The notes under the pieces: model-generated
Databases searched by the model: none
The model's input: only the letters and a program-made list of their open reading frames with translations
What the model was told of the DNA's origin: nothing
Translations under genes and position numbers: made by a program
Shown: positions 12,048-25,900 of the stretch, in pieces
Layout of the letters: the number at the start of each line of letters is the position of its first letter
Position numbering within the stretch: the stretch's first letter is position 1
From: Sinotaia quadrata
Taxonomy: Eukaryota > Mollusca > Gastropoda > Architaenioglossa > Viviparidae
Direction: 5' to 3'
DNA: 64,000 bases
Assembly (NCBI GenBank): GCA_028829895.1
Contig: CM054178.1
Location: forward strand, 85,133,058 to 85,197,057

Positions 12048-15000
12048 TTTCGCTGACTGAGTCGTCATCAACTCGTTTGTGTACATTGGTAACATCTAAA
12101 ATCTCGCAGAAACTGTTTTTTTTTCATCGCGCATATTGCAATATCCATTGGGACTATTACTATGAATTACTATGAAATTACATATATATTACCAGAATGC
12201 CAACATCTATTCATTGAGCTTATTTGCATGGTTGACTTAGATTCCTCTTCACTTGGTCATTAACTGCAACTCCCCTTTACCCTTCTCGTTCTTTAGCAGA
12301 CTGTGTCAAAAGTGCTCCTCTCTCTGCTCTTTGTTGGTATGGAAAATGTAGTGAACGTAATGAAACCAATGGTTAGCTTCCTCTTACTAATTTCTTTGAA
12401 AAGATTTTTACCCTAACAGAGATCAGCAAGAATGTGGATGAATGATGGAATGGATGGGTGAAGGAATGATGAATGGTTTGATTGACGCATGATGGATGGA
12501 TGGATGGATGAATGAGAGGGTGAGTAGAAAGATGCACACGGGTAGAGGAATGGGTGAATAGATAGTGGACTGGGACGATGAATGAATGGATGAATGAATA
12601 AATGAAGTGATGAATGAAGGGATAGATCAATGAATCTAAGGATGAATACGTCAGTGAAGGATTGTAATGAAAGAGTGTTTTCAATGCTTGAAGAGTCAAA
12701 TTGCTATTTTCACACGTGACATGCACATGAAACTGAATGAATGAAAGGGTATCTTTTGTAGAGAGGTGAAATATCTATGGCTGACAGATTCTGTTCTAGT
12801 CAATGGACTGCGGTAATTAATAAGTAGAAAGCTATTTAATAAATCTGAATTAATTTTTAAACAGATTATAATTATATTATTTAAGGTTATTTATTGCAAA
12901 TTGGAGAAGACGAACCAAGAACATGACTTCCTCTCGTGTGACACGCTGAAACAAATGTTCTCTCATGTTCGCACAATTCACAACTTCCACAACGATTTCT
13001 TGCTTAAAGAACTCAAACATCATTCACAGAAGAGGTATTTTCCTTATTTAAAATTTCGCGCCTTTTTAAAACTTACGAAGTGTCCACGTATTGCGTATCA
13101 CGCCTCTTTGTGTTTTGTGTTTATTTAAGATGTTTATGTTTTGTGAGTTTATTTAAGATGTTTATGTTTTGTGAGTTTATTTAAGATATTTATGTTTTGT
13201 GAGTTTATTTAAGATTTTTATGTTTTGTGAGTTTATTTAAGATATTTGTGTTTTGTGAGTTTATTTACCGTTAAATTAAAAATAATTTTTAAAATGTGTA
13301 AAATGCAGGGTTTGGTACAAGAGGAGTGACAATATTTAGACGAAAATAAATAAAAAGAAATATCTAACAATTTTTCATTCAGAAATTTTCCAAATCTCTC
13401 TCCCTCCCTCCCACCCACCCGGAAATGTAGATTTATGATATTTGGTGCCTGTCAAGAGACAAAAAAAGAACGTATATGCTACGAATAATTTCATCTCCAA
13501 CTCTTTACTGCAGGATTTTGTACAAGAAAATCGGGTACCTGATGAAGAAGAATGCACCATTCCTGAAATTGTACACAGAGTACGTCCAGCAGTACAGCGA
13601 CTTCATGAACATCATCTACCGACTGAGAGAAAAATCTCCAGAATTCGCTGCCATCGACCAAGAAATTCAGGTGATTCGCTAGTCTGGGAACGGTGTGTTC
13701 GACTAGTTATCGAAATAATTAAATAATCTCTAAAATATCTCAGATGCCACGTGTCCAATATTGCTCACATTCTACACAACGCTCTTTGTAAGCACACCGT
13801 TATTTCTTGTATAAGCATGAAAGAAAATTTAAAGAACTATTTTCTTTTGTCTGCAGGAAATGCCCGAGTGCCAGGGGCGATCACTCGAGGCATACATGGT
13901 GGAACCGATACAGCGGGTTCCTCGCTATGAACTTCTGCTTAAAGGTAGATTGTTTTTAAGAATACATTTGGAGTAAATTTAATTTAAAGTGATTTAAGTG
14001 ATATCTTAAGTAGGATTCTTGTAGCACCATTTTCAAAAGTACTTTTAACATTTTTCTTTTGCAGTTGTTACTTAAGCGACCCTCAAGGTAGATTTGCCAT
14101 AAGTTGTAGTTGTTGTGTAAGTGTTCTTAAAAAAATATTTATCTTTACTTATATGTACTAGTGCAAATACTCTCAAGGCACATGAATACATTTGTTGTAA
14201 TTGTTGTTGTGTGATTGCTCTCTAGATAAATTGATGTCAGTACTAACTGTGTACAAGCTTTCGGATATATACACACAACCTACCTTACTATTTATTTAAA
14301 ATGTTATTAAAGTATTTTAAAGATAAGATTTTGTCAATTGCACATATACAACATTTGTGCCTTTAGTTGTGGGTATTGTATATATTTCTCATGGTACATT
14401 AAATTGTATTTATGAATGTTATAAAAGTATTTTGATTTTGAGTAATTGTCTTGTTTTGTAGATGTAGCCTTAACTGCGGTTGTTCTCATATTTCTCAATT
14501 TATATTAATATTTATTTATAAATGTTTAAAATCAACCAACAGCTAAATCTTGTCATCAGTTGCCTTTCCTATATAAGATGTATTTCTAGTTGTTTGTTTG
14601 TCACGGTACACTATTTTTTATTTATAATTGTTGAATAGTCTTCTCAAGTTCAAATATGATACATGCATATTTAATTAAGGTCTCGTATTACTTCTTAATT
14701 TATTTATACTCATTGCGTTTACTGGATGTATTCCATGTAGGTGCATTTATTTTCAATTGTTCCTGTTAAATAAGGATTTCATGATATTGAAAAGATTCAT
14801 TTTTATAACCTATTGTATATATTTAGCTGTTTTATCCTGAAAACAGAGTAATCATTTATACAGTACTTTGTTACTTTTCCTCTAAGTCAGATTTATCTTA
14901 AGTTGTAATGTTCATTACTGTTCCCCAGGGCTTATGTATCAAACGCTGCATTATTTTATTATTGTTTATTACGGTTCTTACTGCTCAGCAGGGTTGATTT

Positions 15001-16861
15001 ATCATACGCTGTTGTGACATTGTGTTTTGTCACTGTTTTGCAAATCTATCTTTTGCTTGCAGCATTTTGTTATTGTTCCTGAGGAGAGATTTTTCATGTT
15101 GTTGCGTTTTGTTTCTGTTTTGTTTCAAATGTATCATTTGGTGCAGAGTTAGATTATTGTTTTGATTATTCTCCGGGAATGATTTATCGCAATGCTTGCT
15201 ATTATTCTTCAGGGCTGGTGTATCACATGTAGCAGTGTTTTGTTACTTTTCTCAGAAGTGATTATAAAAGATGTTGCAGTGCTCTTTCTCAGGGAAAATT
15301 TATCATCGGTTATATTGTTTTGCTTCTAATTCCTGAGGACTGATTTATCATATGTTGCTGTTGTTTTGTTACTGTTTCTCAGGGCTGATATATCATATGT
15401 TGCAGTATTTTGTTTTTGTTCCTCAGGACTGATTATAAAATATAATGCAGTGTATTGTTGCTGTTTCTCAGGGCAAATTTATCATCGGGTGTAATGTTTT
15501 ACCTCTATTCATTCCTCAGGGCTTATATCATATGTTAAGGTTGTTTTGTTACTGTTCAACAGGGCTGATATATAAATTTTTGCAGTGTTATGTTACTGTT
15601 TCTCAGGGCTGATATATCATTTGTTGCAGTGTTTTTTTTACTGTTCCACAGGGCTGATATATCATTTGTTGCAGTGTTGTTATGTTACTGTTTCTCAGGG
15701 CTGATATATCATTTGTTGCAGTGTTTTGTTATTATTCTTTGAAGCATGTTTTTGTCAATGTCTAGAAGTAACCTTTGTGCTTATGTTATATAGTTAGAAT
15801 TAAACTATTTTTCGGTTTTTGTTTTCGTGTCTAAAATTAGATTTAAAGTTAATATGAAGCGTTTGTGTTTATATTTCACAAGTAAATTTAATTTAATGGA
15901 AACATTTGTGTTTATATTCCTCAAGATAAATTTAATTTAAGTAGAAACATTTATTTTTGTTTTTATTCCTCAAGTATTTAATTTAATTTAAAGTGGAAAC
16001 TTTTATTTTTTTCATTTCTCAAGGTAAATGTAATTTTAGTTCAAGCTTTTGTGCTAATGTTCAAGGCAATTTAATGTTGCTGTACTGTTCACATTAAAGA
16101 TCCTTGAAGGTAGTTTTTAAATTTTCTTGCAGATTTCTTTTACTGTTCATAAAAATGAATTTAAATAGTGTACACTTTTCTGTTGATAATATGATTCTGT
16201 TCCTTCTCGTCTTGTAATTCTCCAAGCACTTCTAGATTTATAGGCAGCTGAAGTAGTTGTAGAATTCCTTGCTATTTATAGCAGCTGGTGAAAGTATTCC
16301 AGGAGGTCTATTAGATTACTCTCTGGAAGAGTAAAAAACAATAGATCATTGTTGGAACGGATGAGGTAGAGTTGTTGTGTTTGTTTTCAGAGTATCTCAA
16401 GCATTTACCGAAAGACTCTCCAGACAGACAGGATGCAGAAGGTGAGTTGTCTTGTAGATTGACGTACTTAAGAACTGTATTGTTCTAGCTCCAGTAAATT
16501 GTTTATGAAAGACAAGCGAAGTTGCTGTTCTGCGTTCTTTTTTTTTTTTAGCTTCATCGAATGTGCTTTTCTGCATGTATGTGAAGTTTAGATGTTTCTG
16601 AATATATTTGAAATATTTTGTTCGAATATGTAAAACACACACATGATGTGTTTATCTAATGAAATGTGTATTTTGCTCTAACTTTCTGGAGAAGTGAATT
16701 TTTGGTTTTATTTCTCTGCAACTGTGTATAAATATCTGCATGCGTGTAGGAGCGCGTGCTTGCGTGCATGCACATATATATATAAACCGTGTGTTTGTGT
16801 GTGCGTATTAATAATCTTGCATACGAACCCTATATAATATTTGTCTATTAGTTCTCTTAGT

Positions 16862-16922
<61 letters not shown>

Positions 16923-19900
16923 ATTTGTAAGCTTTGTCTCTTTGCTTCTAACATAAACTATTTATGTAACAAAACAAATTTATTCAACGTCCATTCAAAG
17001 CTTGTCTTTCTGCCCCCCCCCCCGCCCACCTCCTTTGTTCCCGTCACATCAGCGTGCCTCTCTATAGGCTTAGATCTTGTAATCATTAACATATATATAT
17101 ATATAAACGTCAGTTTGTGTTGTTATTAACCAGTCTTGTTAACCGCGATATATTTCTCTTTAAATTACCAAAAGCTAATGAAAAACGAAGTGAGTAGGTT
17201 CCTCAAGTAGACTGCTGTTTAGGGCGTCTACAAAATTTCATAGAAAAAGGTCAAATTAAAGCTAGGATCAGTCATTATCTCTGGGGTCAACAATGGTGGA
17301 GGCAAACCCGTGTACGTATATAACTTTTAAAAGTCTTAACGACAGCAAAAACACTACCATCGGCAACCATTCTGTTCCAACTTCAAAGCATCCAAACTAT
17401 TATGAAAGAAAACTTTCAAGAGTTTACCAAACTCAATGAGATGTTCTCTTATATTTGAAAACAGATATATTTTAATATTATCTCTACAGGAGTTATGATT
17501 AAAGTATTTTTATGTGTGTTTAAACAAATAAATCTTCCAACATCAGATAACATCAGAATTACAAAGTGTTGAATATTACCTTCCTTTCATTTATGATAAG
17601 GTACTATATGGAATATCATTACAACTGAAATGGAAGTGGTTTTGTAACTCCCATATACAGTCAGCACTTTTTATGTCGAAAAGAGATCATTTAAAAATGT
17701 TTAACAAGGGATTAGCATATATTAAGATTATTGTTTGTGGGCTTTTTCGGTGCTGAGATTCACGTATAACACTGAGAACAGATATATAGTACAGTAATTG
17801 ACGCCTTAACAATCTCTAAACTCCTAAGATAAAAATAAAAAGTGCAACACTGAATTATGGCTTGCATATTATTTAATGGTGCTTTCAAGGCAGATACTAG
17901 AGTACTTGTAGTGTTTGTAATAATAATAATTATAAAATTGCCAGAACTTTAGTTTCACTGGGATGAAGTGAAGGGATGAAATGTGGCATTCCAAAATTAT
18001 GCCCTACAAATTGTATCTCTATAAATATTGGTTAGAGCAGAACCAAGGACCTGTTAGCTCACATTTCGTAGGTAACAATGGTGGATCGTATCCTGTTGTT
18101 CATTATGCACTTCGTTCTTCATTACTTTTTGCATTTATTCCAGTGATAGTCGTACGGATAACATAGCAAAAGTTTCACTGTTTTTGTCCAGATGCTCTTG
18201 GGATTATCACCAAAGCAGCAAGTCATTCCAATGAGACATTGAAAAAAATTGTGAGTGGACTTTTAAATGAATGCCTTAGAGAACTATCTCCCTTTTCCAA
18301 ATGCTGAAACTTAAAAAAAAATGAAATAGCCTTGAATTAAAGGTGCGTGCATCTTAAGTTTATTTGTAATGTTGCAAGAGATTGAAACCCAGACTTTATT
18401 GAATGGCATAAAAACAAACTCCACATCTCCCACCCTGTAAAATTTAATGAAGTTCTGGCAAGATTTTCAAGCACAACAATACATTCAGACACCACCTTTG
18501 TTGAAAACCTTTTCATATATATATATATTTCATATTTTACTGATTCTAGGAGGAGTTTAACAAGCTGCTGGGTATTTACAAAAGACTGGGAGGTGATAGT
18601 CCTGACCTCATCGCCCCTACCCGGGTGTTTGTTCAGGAAGGGCCAATCACAAAGATCTCGGCTCGGAGCCGGAAAAAACAAGCACGGTATCTTTTCTTGG
18701 TGAGTAGACTACAGGAAATGTGTCGTTCATTCTTGGTGAGTAGACTACAGGAAATGTGTCGTTCATTCTTGGTGAGTAGACTACAGGAAATGTGTCGTTC
18801 ATTCTTGGTGAGTAGACTACAGGAAATGTGTCGTTCATTCTTGGTGAGTAGACTACAGGAAATGCAGTTTTTATTTTTGGTGATTAGACTACAGGAAATG
18901 CAGTTTTTATTTTTGGTGATTAGACTACAGGAAATGCAGTTTTTATTTTTGGTGATTAGACTACAGGAAATGCAGTTTTTATTTTTGGTGATTAGACTAC
19001 AGGAAATGCAGTTTTTATTTTTGGTGATTAGACTACAGGAAATGCAGTTTTTATTTTTGGTGATTAGACTACAGGAAATGCAGTTTTTATTTTTGGTGAT
19101 TAGACTACAGGAAATGCAGTTTTTATTTTTGGTGATTAGACTACAGGAAATGCAGTTTTTATTTTTGGTGATTAGACTACAGGAAATGCAGTTTTTATTT
19201 TTGGTGATTAGACTACAGGAAATGCAGTTTTTATTTTTGGTGATTAGACTACAGGAAATGCAGTTTTTATTTTTGGTGATTAGACTACAGGAAATGCAGT
19301 TTTTATTTTTGGTGATTAGACTACAGGAAATGCAGTTTTTATTTTTGGTGATTAGACTACAGGAAATGCACCATTTTTCTTGATGAGAAGTTATAGGTAA
19401 TACACCGTTTAACTTGGTGATTAAACTACAGTAATACATTATTCATTCTTAGGAGACAATAGGATACACAGAATTGCATTTGGTGAGTAGGTTATAGGTC
19501 ATGCGCATGTTAACATAGTAAGTAGATTACATGTTATGCAATATTATGTCTTGCTGAGTAGATTACAGGTAATGCAATATTAAGTCTTGCTGAGTAGATT
19601 ACAGGTAATGCAATATTAAGTCTTGCTGAGTAGATTACAGGTAATGCAATATTAAGTCTTGATGAGTAGATTGCAGGTAATGCAATATTAAGTCTTGCTG
19701 AGTAGATTACAGGTAATGCAATATTAAGTCTTGCTGAGTAGATTACAGGTAATGCAATATTAAGTCTTGATGAGTAGATTGCAGGTTATGCACCATTTAA
19801 CTTGGTGAGTATACGACAGATAATGCACCATTTGTTCTGGGTGAATAGAGAAGACAATACACCTAATTTTAGAAGTAGTTAGAATAATCCAATTTTTAAC

Positions 19901-20624
19901 CTTTGAAGAGACGCAATTAATGTTGTAATCTTTGTGATCAGTAATGCAGCTTTTATATCTCTGGCACTCTCACTATGGGTTGTCTTTTTGTTAGACTAAA
20001 ACAACACCTCATAAGTGAGCAGGAGTTATATTAATCCTAGTGTACTTCTTCATGAGTAGAAGAGTTTGTTTCCATCCCTTGGAGAGTCAAATTAATTAGT
20101 TGCTTACTACAACACAGCCATTTCTCTCTATTGTTCGTGAGTAGAAGAGTTTGTTTCCAATCCTTGGAGAGTCAAATTAATTAGTTGCTTACTATAACAC
20201 AACCATATCTCTCTATTGTTCGTGAGTAGACTAACATCACTTAAACTTCCTTTTCTTTGTCAAGAAACAAGAGGAGTGAGTAAAATCTTTCGTATTTCTG
20301 CTTCTGAGAGTTCTGGCCCAAAGCTTTCTCATTAGCACAGCAGGTTCGAATAAAAAATTCTTACTAAAACGAAAGTGAAAAACACAGGTAGAATTAATTG
20401 TAAGTAATTTCTATCTTTACAGGCATAACATTCCGTCGCCTAAATTAAGATTTCTAAACTTCATGGTTTAGTGTTTCCAGTTATAAATTAAATAATTCAT
20501 CCTTGACTTTGTATTCGCATTGTCAATAAACCGTCTATAGGTACTTAGGCATAATTCAGGTAAACAGAACGCTGGCATCTTAAATTGCCTTTATTGTATG
20601 TTCTAGTTCTTGTTCTACTTGTTT

Positions 20625-20665
<41 letters not shown>

Positions 20666-20949
20666 TTCATATATATGTGTCTTGCTAATAAATATGTGTT
20701 ATTATAGTACAAATTTAATACATCAATATCTTGCTATTCTGTATGTGTTGTAGTATATGTTTCATACATTAATGTCTTGTTATTCTTTAGGTGATTTCTT
20801 AGTATATGTTTCATTTATCATTATCTTGACGCTCTTTGTGTGTTGCAGTTTAATGACCGTCTGATCGTCTGCACAAGCACAATTGTAGGATTCTACAGAG
20901 TTCGAGCACAGCTTGATGTCGAGGGGATGAAGGTATCCAGTTAACTGAT

Positions 20950-21045
<96 letters not shown>

Positions 21046-21134
21046 CAACCTGTGTTTCAATGTGTGCGTGTGTGTTGTGTGGATGGATGTACTTGTACGA
21101 GTGTATGTGCATGTATATGTCTAAGTTTGCGTGC

Positions 21135-21195
<61 letters not shown>

Positions 21196-22437
21196 GAATT
21201 CCATCAACACGCCTTCAAGAATACAATGTATATGCTGACATATTATTCAAAGGTAAAGTGCTAAAGTGCTAAAGTGTTGATCATTTTCAGTCAAACGATT
21301 TTCCTGCAGTGAATTTCTCTTGTGTTCTGTCGGAAGTAGCGCTCTCACCATTACCAGTCATCTTTACAATTATATCACTGAAAAAAAGCAACCATGAAAA
21401 TATTATAATGTATTATTTTAAAGTTTAAACCCTGATAATAAAAGCGCATTAACAGTAAGAGCAAAGAAACAGTTATGGGGGCGTTGTCATTTAGCTGGAG
21501 AGAGCAGACCTTTGGCCCGTGATAGTCTGAAGCGTAAACTTTCAAAAACTATTTTCTTAGGGAAGGCTTATGACATTTTACTGCTTATGAAAAAATTCAA
21601 ATAAATGCATCTTTCTTTTCATAGGTTGTAGATCGGGAGAGCCAGAACATATTTACAGTGCACAGTAAGCAGAAAGTCATAGACTTTGTGGACGAGTAAG
21701 TATGTCGTTTTCGTTATGATTTGTTTATATTGCCTTTTTTAAAAACCAAAACTATTCCTCTGTTTAAATTTCTAAGATATGTACAGTTAAGTGGCAACTG
21801 ATTTTGTTAATTGTTCGCGAGGTGGTCTTTTTTTCTTGGCTCTGTGCGTGTGTGATTACGATTGTCGTAATATGTCAGCAGTTCTTCAGTTACGTAACAT
21901 TCATTTATCTAATACGTTAGAGCACGGTTGCGCACGCACAGACATTCAAACGCACAAGCACATTGACAAAACACACTAGCGCATATTTTTGCCTTCTTGC
22001 AGAGTATTCACACACACACACACACACACTGCGCGCGCACAATTTATGCCTACACGCCCGTTTGTACAATCATTCACACACACGTATATATAGACATTTG
22101 AAAACTTGATGTTAAATTTCATTTACATATATATATATATAGAGAGAGAGTAATGTTTATAAACGTTAAAGTAATTCAGCATTTCATGTTGCATTTGTTT
22201 GTTTCAGAAAACCCACTGACAATGAGCAATCCTGGAGTGAGGTGTGTAAGACTGTATATGTGTTGTGTGTTGTGATTTAAAACGATATTTGTGCATGTTG
22301 CTGTTGTCGGTGTTACTTTTTACTGAATGTAAATTGACTTACACCACAAGGGGAGATAAAAAGAGTTAGGAGTGGACCGGGGAAGAAAGGGGCGGGGGAG
22401 GAAAAAGGGAGACAGGAAGAAGGAAGAATTGTGGAAT

Positions 22438-22528
<91 letters not shown>

Positions 22529-22885
22529 CTTAATTAGTCAGTACATTCAAACCTCGTAGTTTTTCCACTTCACTATAATCTTATTGACTTTTTTCCAATG
22601 ATTTTGCTTTTTACGATGACTTGTTTTCAAATAATTGATTACTTAAAATTTCGTTTACATAATTTATGAAATTATGCTGCGTGTTTGTCATATGTATATG
22701 TTGCGACTGTATAATTTTCTTGTGAAGTGTTATTGATTTCTCTGTTGAAGCCACGTAACGTTGTATCCGTCGTTTTGTCTGCTTGCATTCCTAGCTCATA
22801 CGCAAAGTCATAGATGACCCCACTCTCAGAAGACGTTCACTTCCGTCCAATGATGAGCAGCAGACAAACAAACCAACAAATGAGG

Positions 22886-22923
<38 letters not shown>

Positions 22924-25900
22924 TATTTCTTCAGTCACAATCTGTTGACCACAATCCTTGACCACGCTATGATCTTGACAATGATTCTGCCTTAGAAACA
23001 TCTATTCAGCATCTATTTTTAGCACTCAGGAACTATTATATGAATTGCAGTGGAATTAACTTTACTAAAAGCATTGAAAGGTGCTTTGCCATGCGTTCTA
23101 GAGCACAAATAAATTACTAAGTTGGTATAAAAGAAAGAAAGTATTTTCTTACTGCTTTTAAAAGAATTAATTGATATCTGTTTATCAGCATAACAAAGCA
23201 TTTCAACCCGACTTTTTAAAGAATTGATTGATATCTGTTTATCAGCATAACAAAGCATTCAACCCGACGTTTTTATTCTTTTAACAGACCCCTCTGGGTA
23301 AACATGCTCCTCGATGGATTCCAGACAACGAATCCCGCCACTGTATGATCTGTAAGAAGACGTTCACGCCAGTCAGTCGCAGACATCACTGTCGTGCCTG
23401 TGGCCAGGTGAGTTGTGTCTCCTGAGCAGATCTTTCTTGGATTGGAACCCCGTTGAATATCCCGGCATTTCTGGCCATCGTAATTATTTTTTCATAAGAT
23501 CTTTCTGGTTGGATTCGCTTAAAATACATATTTAAAAAAGTCAACTGACCTTTTAGGTCACAAAATCGCTCTTGCAGCGTCTAACGGAGTACTTAAACCG
23601 GATCATACTAGTAAATGTGAATCTATTCCTATACATTAAACCGGATCATACTAGTAAATGTGAATCTATTCCTATACATTAAACCGGATCATACTAGTAA
23701 ATGTGAATCTATTCCTATACATTAAACCGGATCATACTAGTAAATGTGAATCTATTCCTATACATTAAACCGGATCATACTAGTAAATGTGAATCTATTC
23801 CTATACATTAAACCGGATCATACTAGTAAATGTGAATCTATTCCTATACATTAAACCCGATCATACTAGTAAATGTGAATCTATTCCTATACATTAAACC
23901 GGATCATACTAGTAAATGTGAATCTATTCCTATACATTAAACCGGATCATACTAGTAAATGTGAATCTATTCCTATACATTAAACCGGATCATACTAGTA
24001 AATGTGAATCTATTCCTATACATTAAACCGGATCATACTAGTAAATGTGAATCTATTCCTATACATTAAACCCGATCATACTAGTAAATGTGAATCTATT
24101 CCTATACATTAAACCGGATCATACTAGTAAATGTGAATCTATTCCTATACATTAAACCGGATCATACTAGTAAATGTGAATCTATTCCTATACATTAAAC
24201 CGGATCATACTAGTAAATGTGAATCTATTCCTATACATTAAACCGGATCATACTAGTAAATGTGAATCTATTCCTATACATTAAACCGGATCATACTAGT
24301 AAATGTGAATCTATTCCTATACATTAAACCGGATCATACTAGTAAATGTGAATCTATTCCTATACATTAAACCGGATCATACTAGTAAATGTGAATCTAT
24401 TCCTATACATTAAACCCGATCATACTAGTAAATGTGAATCTATTCCTATACATTAACCACGACAACACATATTAAAATTTGTATGTGTAAAAATTGACAT
24501 TTACTCATGGTAAGTTGGAACTTGGTTATCACGTAAAACATTCTACCGGGCAGAAATTTTGTGAAAAGAACCCTTTCTGAACGAATGTTTGAAAAGAATT
24601 GTCAGTCTGATGAGTATATATTTTATATATATTTTAAATGTTCATTGCTTCCCAAAAATGTTCCACCACCAACTTCAAAAAAGAAAAGATACTGCTACCC
24701 CAACAAAACAAAAGTGTAAATCAACATTATGTGCTAAAATTCGTCCAGGCCTGGGTGCTATTAAAGAATAATACTGGTTTTGTTTCCTTGCGTTGTTGCG
24801 CAATAATATCTCACGTGCTGGTGATTATATCTATGGTGGGTGCACAGTTCGCTGACGTCACAACCAATCCATAACATTTCTAGTCAGTACGAACCCTCCT
24901 GGCAAGAGTTGGTAGGAAAATAAAAATGACAATTTGATATGTTTGTATATATATTTTTTTCACAACGCTTCTTTACCTTACAGAACTACTTTGCGTCTGC
25001 AACTGCATTTAATACAACATCCCTGTTTTCATGGTTACGTAGACACTATTGTTTCAGTATTAGTGAGTATTTGTCACATACACTATTTCCGATTTTCTTG
25101 TTCAGGTGATCTGCCAGAGTTGCAGCAAGATGGCGCCACTGGAATACAAAAATTACAAAGCAACACGCGTGTGCATCACTTGTCGAGACAGAATTGTTTC
25201 CCCTGGGCTAAGTAGCGACTTGTCTCCTAATGCAAACAGGACAGCGAGGAAGGGAAAGTTACAGGTAGTTTAATTCAGAGATTGTGTTAGGAGGAGTCAT
25301 TGATTTTAGGAAATATTACAGGTAGTGTAGTTTTAATTCATAAATGATACAAATACAGTGGTACACTTCTAGAAGTGTTACGGATGGTGTACTTCCTTTC
25401 ATGGAGTGTTACAGATAGAGTAGTTCATTTTAGGGAGTGTTACAGAAAATGTAAGAGTTGGTCATTTCCAGAAGTGTTACAAGTAGTGTAAGTGTTGTTC
25501 ATTTAAGGCAGTTTAACAAGTAATATATGTGTTGTTCATTTCAGGCAGTTTTACAAGTAATAAATGTGTTGTTCATTTCAGGCAGTTTAACAAGTAATAT
25601 ATGTGTTGTTCATTTCAGGCAGTTTTACAAGTAATAAATGTGTTGTTCATTTCAGGAAGTGTTACAAGTAATGTAGTTCATTTCAGGAAGTGTTACTGGT
25701 AGTGTACCTCTTTTCAGACAGTGATACAGGTAATGCACTTCATTTCAGGTAATGTTACAAGCAATGTAAGTGTTGTTCATTTCAGGTAGTTTTAGATGTA
25801 ATGTAGTTCATTTCAGGAAGTGTTACAAGTATTGTAAATGTTCATTCAGGAAGTTGGTAATGTAGTTCATTTCAGGAAGTGTTTCAAGTATTGTAAATGT

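Larger units (their letters stand above)
11936..12885 (+). other. Gene A intron 2
   Basis: The donor is followed within 30 nt by a long GT microsatellite (11962-12046). Positions 12425-12660 are a degenerate TGAA/TGGA tetranucleotide tract. The rest is unremarkable. Confidence 0.88.

Noticed and set aside
18633..19439. Long minus-strand open frame through the 36-bp array
   Set aside because: It exists because the repeat length is a multiple of three; it has no start context, homology or splice support.
23593..24454. Regular repeat resembling a CRISPR array
   Set aside because: Units are directly adjacent with no unique spacers, and the context is an intron of a spliced eukaryotic gene.
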